Positions 16,815-26,089 of a stretch of 64,000 bases of DNA are shown piece after piece. A model generated the notes under the pieces. That model was given only the letters and a program-made list of their open reading frames with translations. It did no database searches and was not told the origin of the DNA. The stretch comes from Pedobacter caeni (GTDB lineage: Bacteria > Bacteroidota > Bacteroidia > Sphingobacteriales > Sphingobacteriaceae): positions 1,550,001 to 1,614,000 of the forward strand of contig NZ_FQUQ01000002.1 in assembly GCF_900129215.1 (NCBI RefSeq), given 5' to 3'. Positions within the stretch are counted from its first letter, which is position 1. Each line of letters begins with the position of its first letter. The translations under genes were made by a program, and so were the position numbers.

Positions 16815-17762
16815 ATGGATTTTGGAAAGGTTTCCGACAATGAGCTTCACACAGTAGATTTCACCTTACCCGATGATGGGAAACAAACGGCAAAAACCCT
16901 GAAGGGCAAGCAGCCGGCAAAACAGCCTGAATTTTATGTAGGCTGCGCGAAATGGGGGAGAAAGGAATGGGTGAACATGATTTATCCACCTAAAACCAAA
17001 GAAGCTAATTTTCTGGACGAATATGTAAAACACTTCAATTCAATAGAATTGAATGCTGTTTTTTATAGCATCCCTAATCAGGAACTGATCCGCAAATGGA
17101 AAGAAAAAGCCGATGAGAATTCGAACAACGGATTTTTGTTCTGTCCTAAGTTTTCGAGAACGATCAGTCATATTAAAAGACTCAAAGGGGCAGAAGAACC
17201 TACTGATCTTTTCCTGGCCAATATTTCTGAGTTTGGAAAATACCTGGGCCCCTGTTTCCTGCAAATGGGTGATAACTTTGGCCCTAAAAACATAGAGGTG
17301 CTGGAAGAATTCCTGAAATACCTGCCCACAGATCTTTCGGTATTTGTAGAATTGAGACATGCGGAATGGTTTTCGGATGAAGCAAACCGGACCCGCCTTT
17401 TTGATATGCTGGCCAAACTTAATAAAGGTGCGGTCATTACTGATGCCAGCGGAAGAAGGGATTGTGTGCATATGGAACTGAGCACCCCTGAGATTTTTAT
17501 CCGCTTTGTAGGGAACGGACAGGAGCATAAGGCATCCGACGAAGCCCGGATTGATGAATGGGTAGAGCGGATCAAAATATGGATGGGAAAAGGGCTGGAA
17601 AAAGTTTATTTCTTCCTGCATCAGCATGATGAGAAAGATACCCCGATTCTGGCAAACTATACCATAAAAGCATTTAATGAGCATTTAGGTAGTCAGATTG
17701 CAGAGATTTCTTTTCTTGGAAACAATGATGAAGATATTACAAAACAGACGCAATTATTCTAA
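16815..17762 (+). CDS. DUF72 family protein
   Basis: A 315-residue cytoplasmic protein of the DUF72 (YecE-like) family, TIM-barrel fold, of unknown function. It has the family phrases Y-V-G-C-A-K-W-G near residue 41, F-N-S-I-E-L-N-A-V-F-Y near residue 75, E-L-R-H-A-E-W near residue 178, and a C-terminal Y-F-F-L-H-Q-H-D. A basic, poorly conserved leader of about 35 residues precedes the domain. It lies upstream of the peroxiredoxin gene, with its own promoter between. Confidence 0.88.
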   Translation: MDFGKVSDNELHTVDFTLPDDGKQTAKTLKGKQPAKQPEFYVGCAKWGRKEWVNMIYPPKTKEANFLDEYVKHFNSIELNAVFYSIPNQELIRKWKEKADENSNNGFLFCPKFSRTISHIKRLKGAEEPTDLFLANISEFGKYLGPCFLQMGDNFGPKNIEVLEEFLKYLPTDLSVFVELRHAEWFSDEANRTRLFDMLAKLNKGAVITDASGRRDCVHMELSTPEIFIRFVGNGQEHKASDEARIDEWVERIKIWMGKGLEKVYFFLHQHDEKDTPILANYTIKAFNEHLGSQIAEISFLGNNDEDITKQTQLF

Positions 17763-17771
17763 AAAGTATAC

Positions 17772-17779
17772 TAAATTTG
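17772..17779 (+). promoter_or_regulatory. -7 box for the peroxiredoxin gene
   Basis: TAAATTTG, an exact TAnnTTTG match, 35 nt before the ATG. Confidence 0.5.
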
Positions 17780-17814
17780 TAGATATTATATTTATATCCT
17801 AAAACCACAACATT

Positions 17815-18450
17815 ATGAGTTTAAGAATAGGGGACGCAGCTCCCAACTTTAAAGCAGATACCTCTATTGGCGAGATCGATTTTTATGAATTCTTAGGAGA
17901 TAGCTGGGGTGTTTTATTCTCTCACCCTGCGGATTATACACCGGTATGCACTACGGAACTTGGTCGTACAGCTGCATTGAAAGGTGAGTTCGAAAAAAGA
18001 AACGTGAAAGTCCTTGCGCTGAGTGTAGATTCTGCAGAATCACATAAAGGATGGATCAGTGACATCAATGAAACACAAAATACAAATGTAGAATTCCCGA
18101 TCATAGCTGATGAAGATAAAACAGTAGCTGACCTGTATGATATGATTCATCCAAATGCATCAGAAACTTTAACTGTACGCTCTTTGTTCATCATTTCTCC
18201 GGATAAAAAGGTGAAACTGATGCTGACTTATCCTGCTTCTACCGGAAGAAATTTCAATGAAGTATTGAGGGTGATCGATTCGCTTCAGCTGACTGCAAAT
18301 TATAGCGTTGCCACGCCTGCCGACTGGAAAGATGGTGATGATGTAGTAGTGATGAACAGTATCAAAACGGAAGATATTCCTGCTAAATTCCCTAAAGGAC
18401 ACAAAGTGATCAAACCTTATCTGAGAACTACACCTCAGCCAAATAAATAA
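17815..18450 (+). CDS. 1-Cys (Prx6-type) peroxiredoxin
   Basis: Reduces peroxides through a single catalytic Cys. At 211 residues it has the Prx6 length and order: G-D-A-A-P-N-F at the N-terminus, the active site H-P-A-D-Y-T-P-V-C-T-T-E with Cys45, and the Prx6-type C-terminal domain (L-Q-L-T-A-N-Y-S-V-A-T-P-A-D-W near residues 158-172). There is no second resolving Cys in the usual place. It probably contributes to oxidative-stress defence together with Dps (34958). Confidence 0.93.
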   Translation: MSLRIGDAAPNFKADTSIGEIDFYEFLGDSWGVLFSHPADYTPVCTTELGRTAALKGEFEKRNVKVLALSVDSAESHKGWISDINETQNTNVEFPIIADEDKTVADLYDMIHPNASETLTVRSLFIISPDKKVKLMLTYPASTGRNFNEVLRVIDSLQLTANYSVATPADWKDGDDVVVMNSIKTEDIPAKFPKGHKVIKPYLRTTPQPNK

Positions 18451-18548
18451 GATTTATTCAATTTATAGGATAACCCTGCATCAATCTGATTGGTTGTTGC
18501 AGGGTTAATTATTTAACAAGGCCGCGATTGCGGCGAGATTAACGCGCC

Positions 18549-19055
18549 ATGATTTTACCTCCTGATTTGTTTATCCTTAAAGAACTGGTGTTTGATCATC
18601 TTGGCTTTGAAACTACACCGGTAGTTCCGGAAGCTGAAAGCGCCGAGTATGGAGCTTGTTCATTTAAAATCAACGGATTAGCGGTACGGTTTCGGGTAGC
18701 CAAAATTACCCCAACTAAAACCGGTCAGTTTGTAACGCTCTGGAAGAGAAAGGGGACAGGCCCCATCGAGCCTTATCAGGCATCTGATGAAATTGATCTG
18801 TTCCTGGTGAGCACAAGAAAAGAACAGTGCTTTGGGCATTTTGTATTTCCTAAAGAAGCGCTGATTAAACATGGTGTCCTCAGTGATAAGAGGAAAGAAG
18901 GTAAGCGGGCGATCCGTGTTTATCCCCCCTGGGACGAGGCCACCAATAAACAGGCAAAGAAAACCCAGCAATGGCAATTGGAATATTTTATGGAGATCCT
19001 TCCGGAAGAGACCATAGATGTGGCGCTTGCGGAGCGGCTTTATACAGGGGAATAG
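18549..19055 (+). CDS. MepB-like protein
   Basis: A 168-residue soluble protein that resembles MepB, first named from the S. aureus mepRAB locus. Recognisable phrases are A-E-Y-G-A-C-S-F-K-I near residue 31, Q-F-V-T-L-W-K-R near residue 59, F-P-K-E-A-L near residue 98, and the near-invariant R-V-Y-P-P-W and K-K-T-Q-Q-W-Q. The biochemical role of the family is unknown. There is no MepA-like efflux pump beside it. Confidence 0.82.
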   Translation: MILPPDLFILKELVFDHLGFETTPVVPEAESAEYGACSFKINGLAVRFRVAKITPTKTGQFVTLWKRKGTGPIEPYQASDEIDLFLVSTRKEQCFGHFVFPKEALIKHGVLSDKRKEGKRAIRVYPPWDEATNKQAKKTQQWQLEYFMEILPEETIDVALAERLYTGE

Positions 19056-19108
19056 TTGTATAGATTTCTTTAAGTGATGATGAAATATTAATTATATTCA
19101 TACACAAT

Positions 19109-19122
19109 AAGGAGGGGTAACT
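19109..19122 (+). promoter_or_regulatory. Unusual strong Shine-Dalgarno site
   Basis: AAGGAGG (19109-19115), 7 nt before an ATG at 19123. Most genes in this window have no such element. It serves a 21-codon reading frame (19123-19188) that overlaps the start of the 19148 gene in another frame. Confidence 0.45.
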
Positions 19123-19188
19123 ATGTTCACAATTTACAAGGATAAACATGAAAAAAAATCAAATAGACTCATTGAAAAATGTAGTTAA
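19123..19188 (+). CDS. Possible upstream peptide overlapping the next gene
   Basis: A 21-residue frame (starts M-F-T-I-Y-K-D-K-H, ends E-K-C-S) with a good Shine-Dalgarno site. It runs 41 nt into the 19148 gene in a different frame. It could be a translated leader, or the remnant of a longer N-terminus broken by a frameshift. I only claim the frame and the ribosome site. Confidence 0.3.
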   Translation: MFTIYKDKHEKKSNRLIEKCS

Positions 19189-19522
19189 GAATTGGCTTAT
19201 TGAGATTGACAAAACAGAAATATTACCCTCAGACATTATTGCATTAAGTTTCAATCTTTATATGCCATATGGTCTTGAGCTTGTTGGCTCTAAATCTTAC
19301 GACGAAGAAGATGGTGATTGGGCATGTGAAGAAGATTTTAAGCCTAAACAAAGGAAGTGTCCCAACTTTGAAGTTCCATACAGTTTGGAATGGGAGGAAG
19401 TTCTAAAAATTGTAGTGGGAATTTTAAAGGAATTAGTTACAGAGCTTTCTTCTACAAATCTTTTTAGTGTGAAACATATTGCAGCGGGCTTTGTGGATGG
19501 AGACTTGATTGTGATTAAATAG
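19148..19522 (+). CDS. Hypothetical protein, immunity-protein-like composition
   Basis: A 124-residue acidic cytoplasmic protein that I do not recognise with confidence. It has an amphipathic N-terminal helix (V-K-N-W-L-I-E-I-D), a central L-Y-M-P-Y-G-L-E-L-V-G, an E-E-D-G-D-W-A-C-E-E-D patch, and a C-terminal helix W-E-E-V-L-K-I-V-V-G. Small acidic proteins of this style are often orphan immunity proteins of polymorphic toxins, but no toxin is nearby, so that is only a guess. It looks AT-richer than its neighbours, has no good ribosome site of its own, and overlaps the upstream peptide; together this hints at transfer. Confidence 0.6.
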   Translation: MKKNQIDSLKNVVKNWLIEIDKTEILPSDIIALSFNLYMPYGLELVGSKSYDEEDGDWACEEDFKPKQRKCPNFEVPYSLEWEEVLKIVVGILKELVTELSSTNLFSVKHIAAGFVDGDLIVIK

Positions 19523-19580
19523 TGTTATTCAGAAGTTACACAAATCCGTCGTCCATAACCTTCATGTCGAAATAATTAAA

Positions 19581-19612
19581 AGAAAAGACCCTTTTTTTGG
19601 AGGGTCTTTTCT
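19581..19612. terminator. Bidirectional terminator
   Basis: Arms AGAAAAGACCCT (19581-19592) and AGGGTCTTTTCT (19601-19612) between convergent genes. Confidence 0.88.
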
Positions 19613-19620
19613 TTCTATGA

Positions 19621-22600
19621 TTATCCTAATGATTTTGTGAATATAGTTTCGAAGTTTTTGAACTTGGTCCTGATCTCTTTATTCAGCTCGGCCTGTTTGT
19701 TTTTCTCCGTTTCCTGATCCAGTCCATTTAATATAGACAAGCCCCATTGTATATTTCTGATATAGCCACGTTGAATATCCGGGGCTAAGGTGGCAATATA
19801 ACTCAGCTCCTGATCCAGAAAAGAAACGGTTGCTTTGGCCAATATATTTGCCTGTTTATGGTCGTTTAGATGGTACAGGATGCTGATTGCATCAAATTTG
19901 TTTAAGGTATCCCTTATTTCATAATTCCTTAATGGAAGGTCTTTTATGCTTTTCATCATGAGGGCATGGGCTGCTTCATTTTTGCCTTCATTGATGAGGT
20001 TTGAGGCAAGGGTATTATTGGAAGACCAGGTCCCAAAAGCTATCGCCCGACTTTGTTCATCGAGATAACTGGCTTTATTGAAACCAGAAAGATCCATTTT
20101 GTTCATTACATTCTCGTACATCACCTCAGTATTGGTGACCTGAGATTTGTCTCTGGTGTCTTTCGGGTCTCTTTTTAATGGCAGGAGGCGATAAGCATAA
20201 CCTTCCATATAAAGGTATTTGTCCAGCCCCATATAGGTGTCCTGAGTAGAAGAGGTGGCAAAATAGATTGGTCTTTTCCAGTTGTTATTGGCCAGGATGT
20301 CATATACTGCAAGGTCTGCCTTACCGATAAATTTCTTGTCGATTGTCCATTCCATACTGGAAGTCGCTTTTTCTTTATCTGCGGCTTTTATGGTTTTTGT
20401 TTTGACCAGCTGATCAGAATCTACACTTAGCTTCAACTTTTTGCTGGGCAGGAAGTTCTCAAAAGAACCGTCGCCCATTTCTAATTTATCTGCTTTATTG
20501 TCGGAGGTCAGAACGGCCATCAGGTCTTTCAATTCTACACTGTCGGTAAATCCATAATCAACATAAGGGATATAGTCCCGGACTCCTTTTTGATATTTCT
20601 CGCTTGGCATCGTAACCGGAAGTGGAGCAGAATTGTTGACCTGTTTTTTCAATTGATTGATGTAATCATCGTCACTTAGAAATTGCATGCAAATCACCCT
20701 GACATCTGTCCGGATTCCTTCTACTTCCTGGGCATACCATAGGGCGAAAGTGTCATTGTCTGCATTGGTGAAAAGAATGGCATTCGGTGCACATGAGCTC
20801 AGGTAATTACGGGCCCAGTCTCTGGCTGTTGTTTTTGCAGAACGGTTATGGTCGTCCCATCCCTGGGTAGCCATTAATACCGGAACGGCAAGTAATGCGA
20901 CAAGGGAAGCTGTAATCAGGCTTAACCTGCCCGGAGCAAAACGTTGTAACGCTTCTTTCAGTGCCAATACCCCAAAGCCGATAAAAATGCAGAAGGCATA
21001 AAAGGAACCAACATAGGCATAATCACGTTCCCTTGGTTGTAAGGGATCCTGGTTCAGGTAGAGGATAATTGCCAGTCCGGTGAAGAAGAAGAGCGTAGCG
21101 ATCACTAAAGTGGCTTGTCTGTTCTTTCTATACAGGAACAGGAGCCCTGCAATTCCTAAGATCAGGGGCAGGCCATAATAAACGTTATGTCCCTCATTGG
21201 ATTTAATGGAAGCAGGTAAATTAGTTTGTGAGCCCAGTCTCATTCCATCCAATGGTTTGATCCCGCTGATCCAGTTTCCTGCATCTAGGCTTCCATTTCC
21301 CTGAATGTCATTCTGACGGCCAACAAAGTTCCATAAGAAATACCTCATATACATAAATCCGACCTGATAAGAACTGAAGAAACTCAGGTTCTGGGCAAAG
21401 GTTGGAGATTCATTTTCTCCCATTCCCAGCCATTGCCTGTAATAGGCCGCATGTCCGTCTTTCCCGCTATGGGTACGTGGGAAAAGAAGGTTTTTATCAT
21501 AGTTTACTTTAAAGGATTTACCGGAAACTTCGTATTTGTCTTTTCCTTTACGGTACTCTGTTCCGGTGTCTTTGTAGTCTGTTTGCTGCGCATCGAATGT
21601 TTTGCCGTACAACAACGGAGTTTCTCCATAATTGGTTCTTCCAAGATAGCTGTATAAAGAAAAAGGATTGTCAGGATTGGATAGGTTGATATTAGGTTTG
21701 GCATTGGCCCTGATCAGGGTGACAAAATAGGAGCTAAAACCAAAGAGTATAAATGCCAGACATAGCAGGCTCAGGTTCATGTTGTATTTTTTATGCTGAA
21801 CCGAATAATAAATACCATAACTAATTGCGGCAATGAGCAGGAGAACGAAAGCCATCGCTCCATAGCCGAAGCTAAAGCCCAGTGTATTGACAAAAAACAG
21901 GTCAGACTTAGCGGCAAATAACACGAGGTATTGCACAATCACGATCTGTACTGTTCCTACAATCAGACAGGCCAGTGCAAATGCTTTTAAGGTGCCTAAC
22001 CAGGTAACCTGCTTTGTTTTTTTGAAATAATAAACCAGTACAATTGCAGGAATGGTCAGTAAGCTTAGTAAATGTGCACCGATGGATAAACCAACAAGGA
22101 AGGAAATGAAGACCAGCCAGCGGTTATCAAGATCACTTTCCCATTTCAGGATCGCCCAGAAAACGATAGCGGTGAAGAGGGTAGAGAGGGCATACACCTC
22201 GGCTTCCACTGCTGAAAACCAGAAGGTATCTGAAAAAGTATAGGCCAGTGCACCAACTACACCTGCAGCAATGATACCCAGCATTTCCAGTTTGCTTTTT
22301 TCTTTTGGATAGAGTTTGGAAGCCAATGCGGTAATGGTCCAATAGAGGAACATGATGGTCGCTCCGCTAAATAAAACAGAACTGAAGTTGATCCAATAGG
22401 CAACTTTCGTGGTATCGCCCATGGCGAGTGCAGAAAATAATTTACCGATCATCATGAATAAAGGGGCTCCTGGCTGATGGCCGACCTGCAATCTGTAACT
22501 CGCGGAGATGAACTCCCCGCAATCCCAAAAGCTTACGGTAGGTTCCATGGTAAGCCAGTAGACCATGCTGGCGATTCCAAAAAGGAGGAAGCCCACAATG

Positions 22601-22626
22601 TTATTGAGCTGACGATAGTTTTTCAT
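19621..22626 (-). CDS. DUF2723 multi-spanning membrane protein (GT-C-like)
   Basis: About 1001 residues from ATG 22626 (a TTG ten codons earlier is less likely). The N-terminal ~600 residues hold many membrane helices and the DUF2723 signature: M-E-P-T-V-S-F-W-D-C-G-E-F near residues 31-43, then Q-P-G-A-P-L-F. The Asp-Cys-Gly-Glu loop resembles the first extracytoplasmic acidic loop of GT-C glycosyltransferases that use polyprenyl-phosphate sugars. The C-terminal ~400 residues are soluble. A polyprenyl-phosphate-mannose-synthase-like gene occurs at 45249, a possible donor source (inference). A triple TGTTAAA repeat with a 10-bp period lies 67-93 nt upstream. Confidence 0.85.
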   Translation of the reverse strand: MKNYRQLNNIVGFLLFGIASMVYWLTMEPTVSFWDCGEFISASYRLQVGHQPGAPLFMMIGKLFSALAMGDTTKVAYWINFSSVLFSGATIMFLYWTITALASKLYPKEKSKLEMLGIIAAGVVGALAYTFSDTFWFSAVEAEVYALSTLFTAIVFWAILKWESDLDNRWLVFISFLVGLSIGAHLLSLLTIPAIVLVYYFKKTKQVTWLGTLKAFALACLIVGTVQIVIVQYLVLFAAKSDLFFVNTLGFSFGYGAMAFVLLLIAAISYGIYYSVQHKKYNMNLSLLCLAFILFGFSSYFVTLIRANAKPNINLSNPDNPFSLYSYLGRTNYGETPLLYGKTFDAQQTDYKDTGTEYRKGKDKYEVSGKSFKVNYDKNLLFPRTHSGKDGHAAYYRQWLGMGENESPTFAQNLSFFSSYQVGFMYMRYFLWNFVGRQNDIQGNGSLDAGNWISGIKPLDGMRLGSQTNLPASIKSNEGHNVYYGLPLILGIAGLLFLYRKNRQATLVIATLFFFTGLAIILYLNQDPLQPRERDYAYVGSFYAFCIFIGFGVLALKEALQRFAPGRLSLITASLVALLAVPVLMATQGWDDHNRSAKTTARDWARNYLSSCAPNAILFTNADNDTFALWYAQEVEGIRTDVRVICMQFLSDDDYINQLKKQVNNSAPLPVTMPSEKYQKGVRDYIPYVDYGFTDSVELKDLMAVLTSDNKADKLEMGDGSFENFLPSKKLKLSVDSDQLVKTKTIKAADKEKATSSMEWTIDKKFIGKADLAVYDILANNNWKRPIYFATSSTQDTYMGLDKYLYMEGYAYRLLPLKRDPKDTRDKSQVTNTEVMYENVMNKMDLSGFNKASYLDEQSRAIAFGTWSSNNTLASNLINEGKNEAAHALMMKSIKDLPLRNYEIRDTLNKFDAISILYHLNDHKQANILAKATVSFLDQELSYIATLAPDIQRGYIRNIQWGLSILNGLDQETEKNKQAELNKEIRTKFKNFETIFTKSLG

Positions 22627-22692
22627 GATTAAAGGTTTTGATTTTCGGTTAATCAAAAATAACTAAATCATTAAAGTATCGCTTTTTGAAAA

Positions 22693-22719
22693 TGTTAAAG
22701 TATGTTAAAAAGTGTTAAA
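22693..22719. promoter_or_regulatory. Three phased TGTTAAA direct repeats
   Basis: TGTTAAA at 22693, 22703 and 22713, exactly 10 bp apart, between the methyltransferase stop and the DUF2723 start. The spacing is near one helical turn and resembles OmpR/PhoB-family operators. Confidence 0.4.
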
Positions 22720-22737
22720 TTTTTGAAGCTTAGTGGT

Positions 22738-23919
22738 TTAGTAGTGTTGTTCGATCGTAGCGTCAATGATCAGGTATCCGTCCTTTTTACTTTGAGTGAA
22801 AATCAGGAAACGGTGGTTGTCTGATTTGATTTTATACTTTTTTACCAGAAGCTCTGCTTTATCCTGGTAATTCCGGGCAATGACATTAGCCCTCAGATCT
22901 TTTTCTTTTTTCAGTTCCGTAGCGGAAATAAGGCCGTTGATGTGGAACCTTCTGCCCGGAAATTCAGGGACGATATGGTCTGAAGTATACAGTTGGGTTT
23001 GGGAATGTAGCTTCTGTAGCTGATAACGGGAAGCAATGAGCTGGAAAGCTCCTCCCTTCAGTAAAGCCGTATCAGGTTCGTACAGGTATTTTTGTAAAGG
23101 AGCTGCGGTAATCTCCGCATCGCTATCTTCTTCTCCTTTGAAAAAGCTGAATGTCTTTTCTTCTTCATTGAGTGTGGTACATACGATCTTTACTTTTTCA
23201 GCAGCTGTTCTTTCGACGATCCAGATCAGTTCTTTGCATTCATTTCTAACGCTGACTACATGGACCTCTGTCACATTTTTAAGCTCTTTTAAGCCCGCAC
23301 TGATGTCCAGAAGAGGAGCTGTTTTGATGATGACTCTCCTTGCCCTGGATAAGAGCAGGTCCAGGTGCTGCACCACATCCGGCGTACAGTCTTTCAACAT
23401 AAATACTTTTCCGCTCTGACTTCTCCTTGCAGGGTCGATATAGATGTTGTCGAATTGAAGCTCGTTGTTTTCAAGATGGGCAATGCCATCTGTTGCCAGA
23501 AACTGAATGTTGGTTTGCTTCAATGCAGTGGCATTGTGAGCCGCAATGGCAGAGAGCTCTTCGTTGATCTCACAATGGGTAACAGATTTCAGCCTTTTGG
23601 CAAAATAAAAGCTGTCTACGCCAAAACCGCCTGTCAGGTCGATCAGTGTTTCTCCTGTTGCTAATGTGGCTTTATAAGCAGCAGTGCTTTCTGAAGAACA
23701 TTGTTCTATAGACAACAGCAAAGGGTAATAGATGAGCTCCTGATGATACCAGGCGGGTAATTTCCTGACCGACTTATTTTTGGCTGCAATCTGATTGGCC
23801 AGCTCTTTCGAACTGACCTCAGGAAAGGGACTTTTAGCCATAGCGATTTTATGTACATCGTCATTTAAATGATGGTTGATGTATTGCTGTACTTCGCTAT
23901 CTAAAATATGATCGTTCAA
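22738..23919 (-). CDS. Class I SAM-dependent methyltransferase with THUMP-like domain
   Basis: A 393-residue predicted RNA or protein methyltransferase. An N-terminal helical segment (about 1-90) leads to the Rossmann methyltransferase core with motif I D-L-T-G-G-F-G-V-D-S near residue 94 and Y-I-D-P-A-R-R-S near residue 160. The C-terminal ~100 residues have the THUMP-like pattern seen in Bacteroidota homologues (F-P-G-R-R-F-H-I-N-G). Last gene of the YggS/GNAT/lipoprotein/aspartate-kinase operon, 11 nt after lysC. The substrate is unknown. Confidence 0.85.
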   Translation of the reverse strand: MNDHILDSEVQQYINHHLNDDVHKIAMAKSPFPEVSSKELANQIAAKNKSVRKLPAWYHQELIYYPLLLSIEQCSSESTAAYKATLATGETLIDLTGGFGVDSFYFAKRLKSVTHCEINEELSAIAAHNATALKQTNIQFLATDGIAHLENNELQFDNIYIDPARRSQSGKVFMLKDCTPDVVQHLDLLLSRARRVIIKTAPLLDISAGLKELKNVTEVHVVSVRNECKELIWIVERTAAEKVKIVCTTLNEEEKTFSFFKGEEDSDAEITAAPLQKYLYEPDTALLKGGAFQLIASRYQLQKLHSQTQLYTSDHIVPEFPGRRFHINGLISATELKKEKDLRANVIARNYQDKAELLVKKYKIKSDNHRFLIFTQSKKDGYLIIDATIEQHY

Positions 23920-23930
23920 TATCTGTTAAT

Positions 23931-25208
23931 TTAGGAGGCAGTAGCCTGGTCTTTCATTACAATCTGACAGGTATGTCTACTTTTTACTTCCAGCAAAATG
24001 TTCTTGTTGACCGTTACACGATCTATGGTTTGCTGGTTATAATACCTGATGGTAACCAGTTCAAGACCGGTATTGTATTTCACTTTATAATGAACAGAAA
24101 GTTCCTCAATCAGTTTTTGTAATTTTTCTGCATCCTCATCAATGCTTACTGAAAAACTGATGGCAGAGTTCAGCATCGTATTGATCTTTACTTTATGCTT
24201 ATGGAAAAGACTGAAAATATCGCTCAGGTTCTCTTCAATAATGAAGGAGAAATCCTTAGGGAAGATCGAGATCAGGACCTGTTGTACTTTAAAGATAAAA
24301 GAAGGGACAGGTAACTGATTTTCAGCCGCGGTAATGTCAGTTCCTTCGGCTTCAGGATGAAGGAATGAACGTACGTATAAAGGAATGTTTTTATTCTGGA
24401 TTGGCTTAATGGTTTTCGGGTGAATCACCGTTGCTCCATAATAAGCCAGCTCTATCGCATCGTGGTAAGACAGTTGTGGAATCCTTTCTGTTTCATCAAA
24501 CCATTTAGGATCTGCATTTAATACACCAGGAACATCTTTCCAGATGGTCAGTGATTCTGCATTGAGGCAGGATGCAAATATCGCAGCCGAATAATCAGAT
24601 CCTTCACGGCCTAAGGTGGTGGTAAAGTTTTCACTTGTGCCTCCGATAAAGCCCTGTGTAACGCCGATCTGGTATTCCAGAACAGGAGCAAGGTTGTCCT
24701 GAATTTCTTCTTCCGTCCTTTCCCAGTTCACATTTCCTTCCCGGTAATTGTTGTCGGTCTGAATGAAGTTTCTGGCATCCAGCCATTTGGTGTTGCTGCC
24801 ATCCAGGTTCAGATAAGCGGCCACAATCTTGGTAGATACGATTTCACCAATGGAAACGATCTGGTCATAGATATAATCAGGGGCATCGGTTGCCTCTTCT
24901 TCAATCAGCCAGTCGATCTCTACAAAACTATTGGCAATATCATTATATACCGGGTGATGGTGATCCGGGAATAACTTTTCCAGAATGCCAAAATGGTAAG
25001 CTTTTACTTCTTCAAAAAGCTGATGCGTTTCTTCCTCTTCGCCATGTAAATAGGCGCGGGTGAGGGCTTCGAGCTTATTGGTCATTTTTCCCATCGCAGA
25101 GACTACAATCAGGAGTTTTTCTTTGGGATAGCGTTTAACAATTTGCGCAAGATTGATCACGCCTTCTGCATCTTTAACAGAAGCGCCTCCAAATTTGAAT
25201 ACGAGCAT
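23931..25208 (-). CDS. lysC: Aspartate kinase
   Basis: Phosphorylates aspartate at the head of the Lys, Thr, Met and DAP pathway. At 425 residues it is a monofunctional kinase. It has the amino-acid-kinase N-terminus V-F-K-F-G-G-A-S-V (residues 3-11), T-T-L-G-R-E-G-S-D-Y near residue 205, and two C-terminal ACT-like segments (about 305-425), of which the second contains L-V-T-I-R-Y-Y. It follows the DUF3298 lipoprotein gene by only 2 nt. Feedback control through the ACT part is likely but not proven. Confidence 0.9.
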   Translation of the reverse strand: MLVFKFGGASVKDAEGVINLAQIVKRYPKEKLLIVVSAMGKMTNKLEALTRAYLHGEEEETHQLFEEVKAYHFGILEKLFPDHHHPVYNDIANSFVEIDWLIEEEATDAPDYIYDQIVSIGEIVSTKIVAAYLNLDGSNTKWLDARNFIQTDNNYREGNVNWERTEEEIQDNLAPVLEYQIGVTQGFIGGTSENFTTTLGREGSDYSAAIFASCLNAESLTIWKDVPGVLNADPKWFDETERIPQLSYHDAIELAYYGATVIHPKTIKPIQNKNIPLYVRSFLHPEAEGTDITAAENQLPVPSFIFKVQQVLISIFPKDFSFIIEENLSDIFSLFHKHKVKINTMLNSAISFSVSIDEDAEKLQKLIEELSVHYKVKYNTGLELVTIRYYNQQTIDRVTVNKNILLEVKSRHTCQIVMKDQATAS

Positions 25209-25210
25209 AG

Positions 25211-26029
25211 TTATGGTGTCGGACTGAGTAATGTATTAGGTTTAGCAAGAGCTTTCAGCTCACTGAAGGGAATAAGAAGTTCAGTGCTGCCATAAGCGTA
25301 AGCTTTAATTTCGTAGGGGTTGTAAAGGAATTTTAAACCTTCTTTGGTGATGGTAAAGTTGCGGTTTAAGCTAAACGTATCTTTTTCGAAAAAATAGCTG
25401 TCTTTCAGACTGGCCGTAGGACTGAGCTTCTCATTTTTTCTGAAGATTTTTTCGGCGATGGCGTTTAGTTCAGGAAGGCCACCTTCTTTGATCAGCGATT
25501 CCAGGGTAATTTCTTTTAAGGTCTTTGGATCAAAATTCCAGAATACCATGGCACTGTTTGGATGGGCACCACCTGCATAGCTCACATTGCTGTGCTCCAG
25601 GCATAGGTAATCAGGCTGGCTGACTAAAACTTTGGTCTGATCGTCAAGAAACCAGGCTCCTGGCTGTCCCATATCCGGTTCTCCGTTGACGCTGTCAAAA
25701 CCTTCCACAAAAGAAGCGGCCATTTCTTTGTACGTCTTTGGTTTCTCACTGTCTACATCTCCTGCCGCATCTATGGCTTTTTTCTCTACCAGCTGGTTTA
25801 ACTGCTCATTTGAAAATATGGGATAAACAATTTTTGCATAAGCGGTATCGGCTTTCCCTTTATCAATGGCCGTAGTCGTCTTACTGAAAACCTGAAGGCT
25901 GTCGTATTTGTAAGTTAAACTGCTGCTTGTAGTGCCGGCATTGGTACTGTCTGTCTGTCCAGTGGTTTTCTTTTCACTCTGGCAAGCGATCACGCTTAAG
26001 GAAATCAATAATACACCAAGTCTTTTCAT
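25211..26029 (-). CDS. DUF3298/RsiV-like lipoprotein
   Basis: Predicted outer- or inner-membrane lipoprotein, about 272 residues from ATG 26029 (an earlier ATG at 26053 adds eight basic residues before the signal peptide). The lipobox is L-S-V-I-A-C. The mature part has a DUF4163-like N-terminal half and a DUF3298-like C-terminal half (Y-A-G-G-A-H-P-N-S, then L-I-P-F-S-E-L). Relatives include the extracytoplasmic part of RsiV, which binds lysozyme, but here there is no membrane anti-sigma part and no sigma factor adjacent. It is in an operon with lysC. Confidence 0.82.
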   Translation of the reverse strand: MKRLGVLLISLSVIACQSEKKTTGQTDSTNAGTTSSSLTYKYDSLQVFSKTTTAIDKGKADTAYAKIVYPIFSNEQLNQLVEKKAIDAAGDVDSEKPKTYKEMAASFVEGFDSVNGEPDMGQPGAWFLDDQTKVLVSQPDYLCLEHSNVSYAGGAHPNSAMVFWNFDPKTLKEITLESLIKEGGLPELNAIAEKIFRKNEKLSPTASLKDSYFFEKDTFSLNRNFTITKEGLKFLYNPYEIKAYAYGSTELLIPFSELKALAKPNTLLSPTP

Positions 26030-26089
26030 CTGATCTTTTTTATGTTTTTTCAACCATTCTACCTACAAAGGTCATGCCTTTAAAGCGGA

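Noticed and set aside
25211..26029. RsiV-like anti-sigma factor
   Set aside because: The protein is a lipoprotein with only the extracytoplasmic DUF3298-type part, no membrane anti-sigma segment and no sigma gene beside it.
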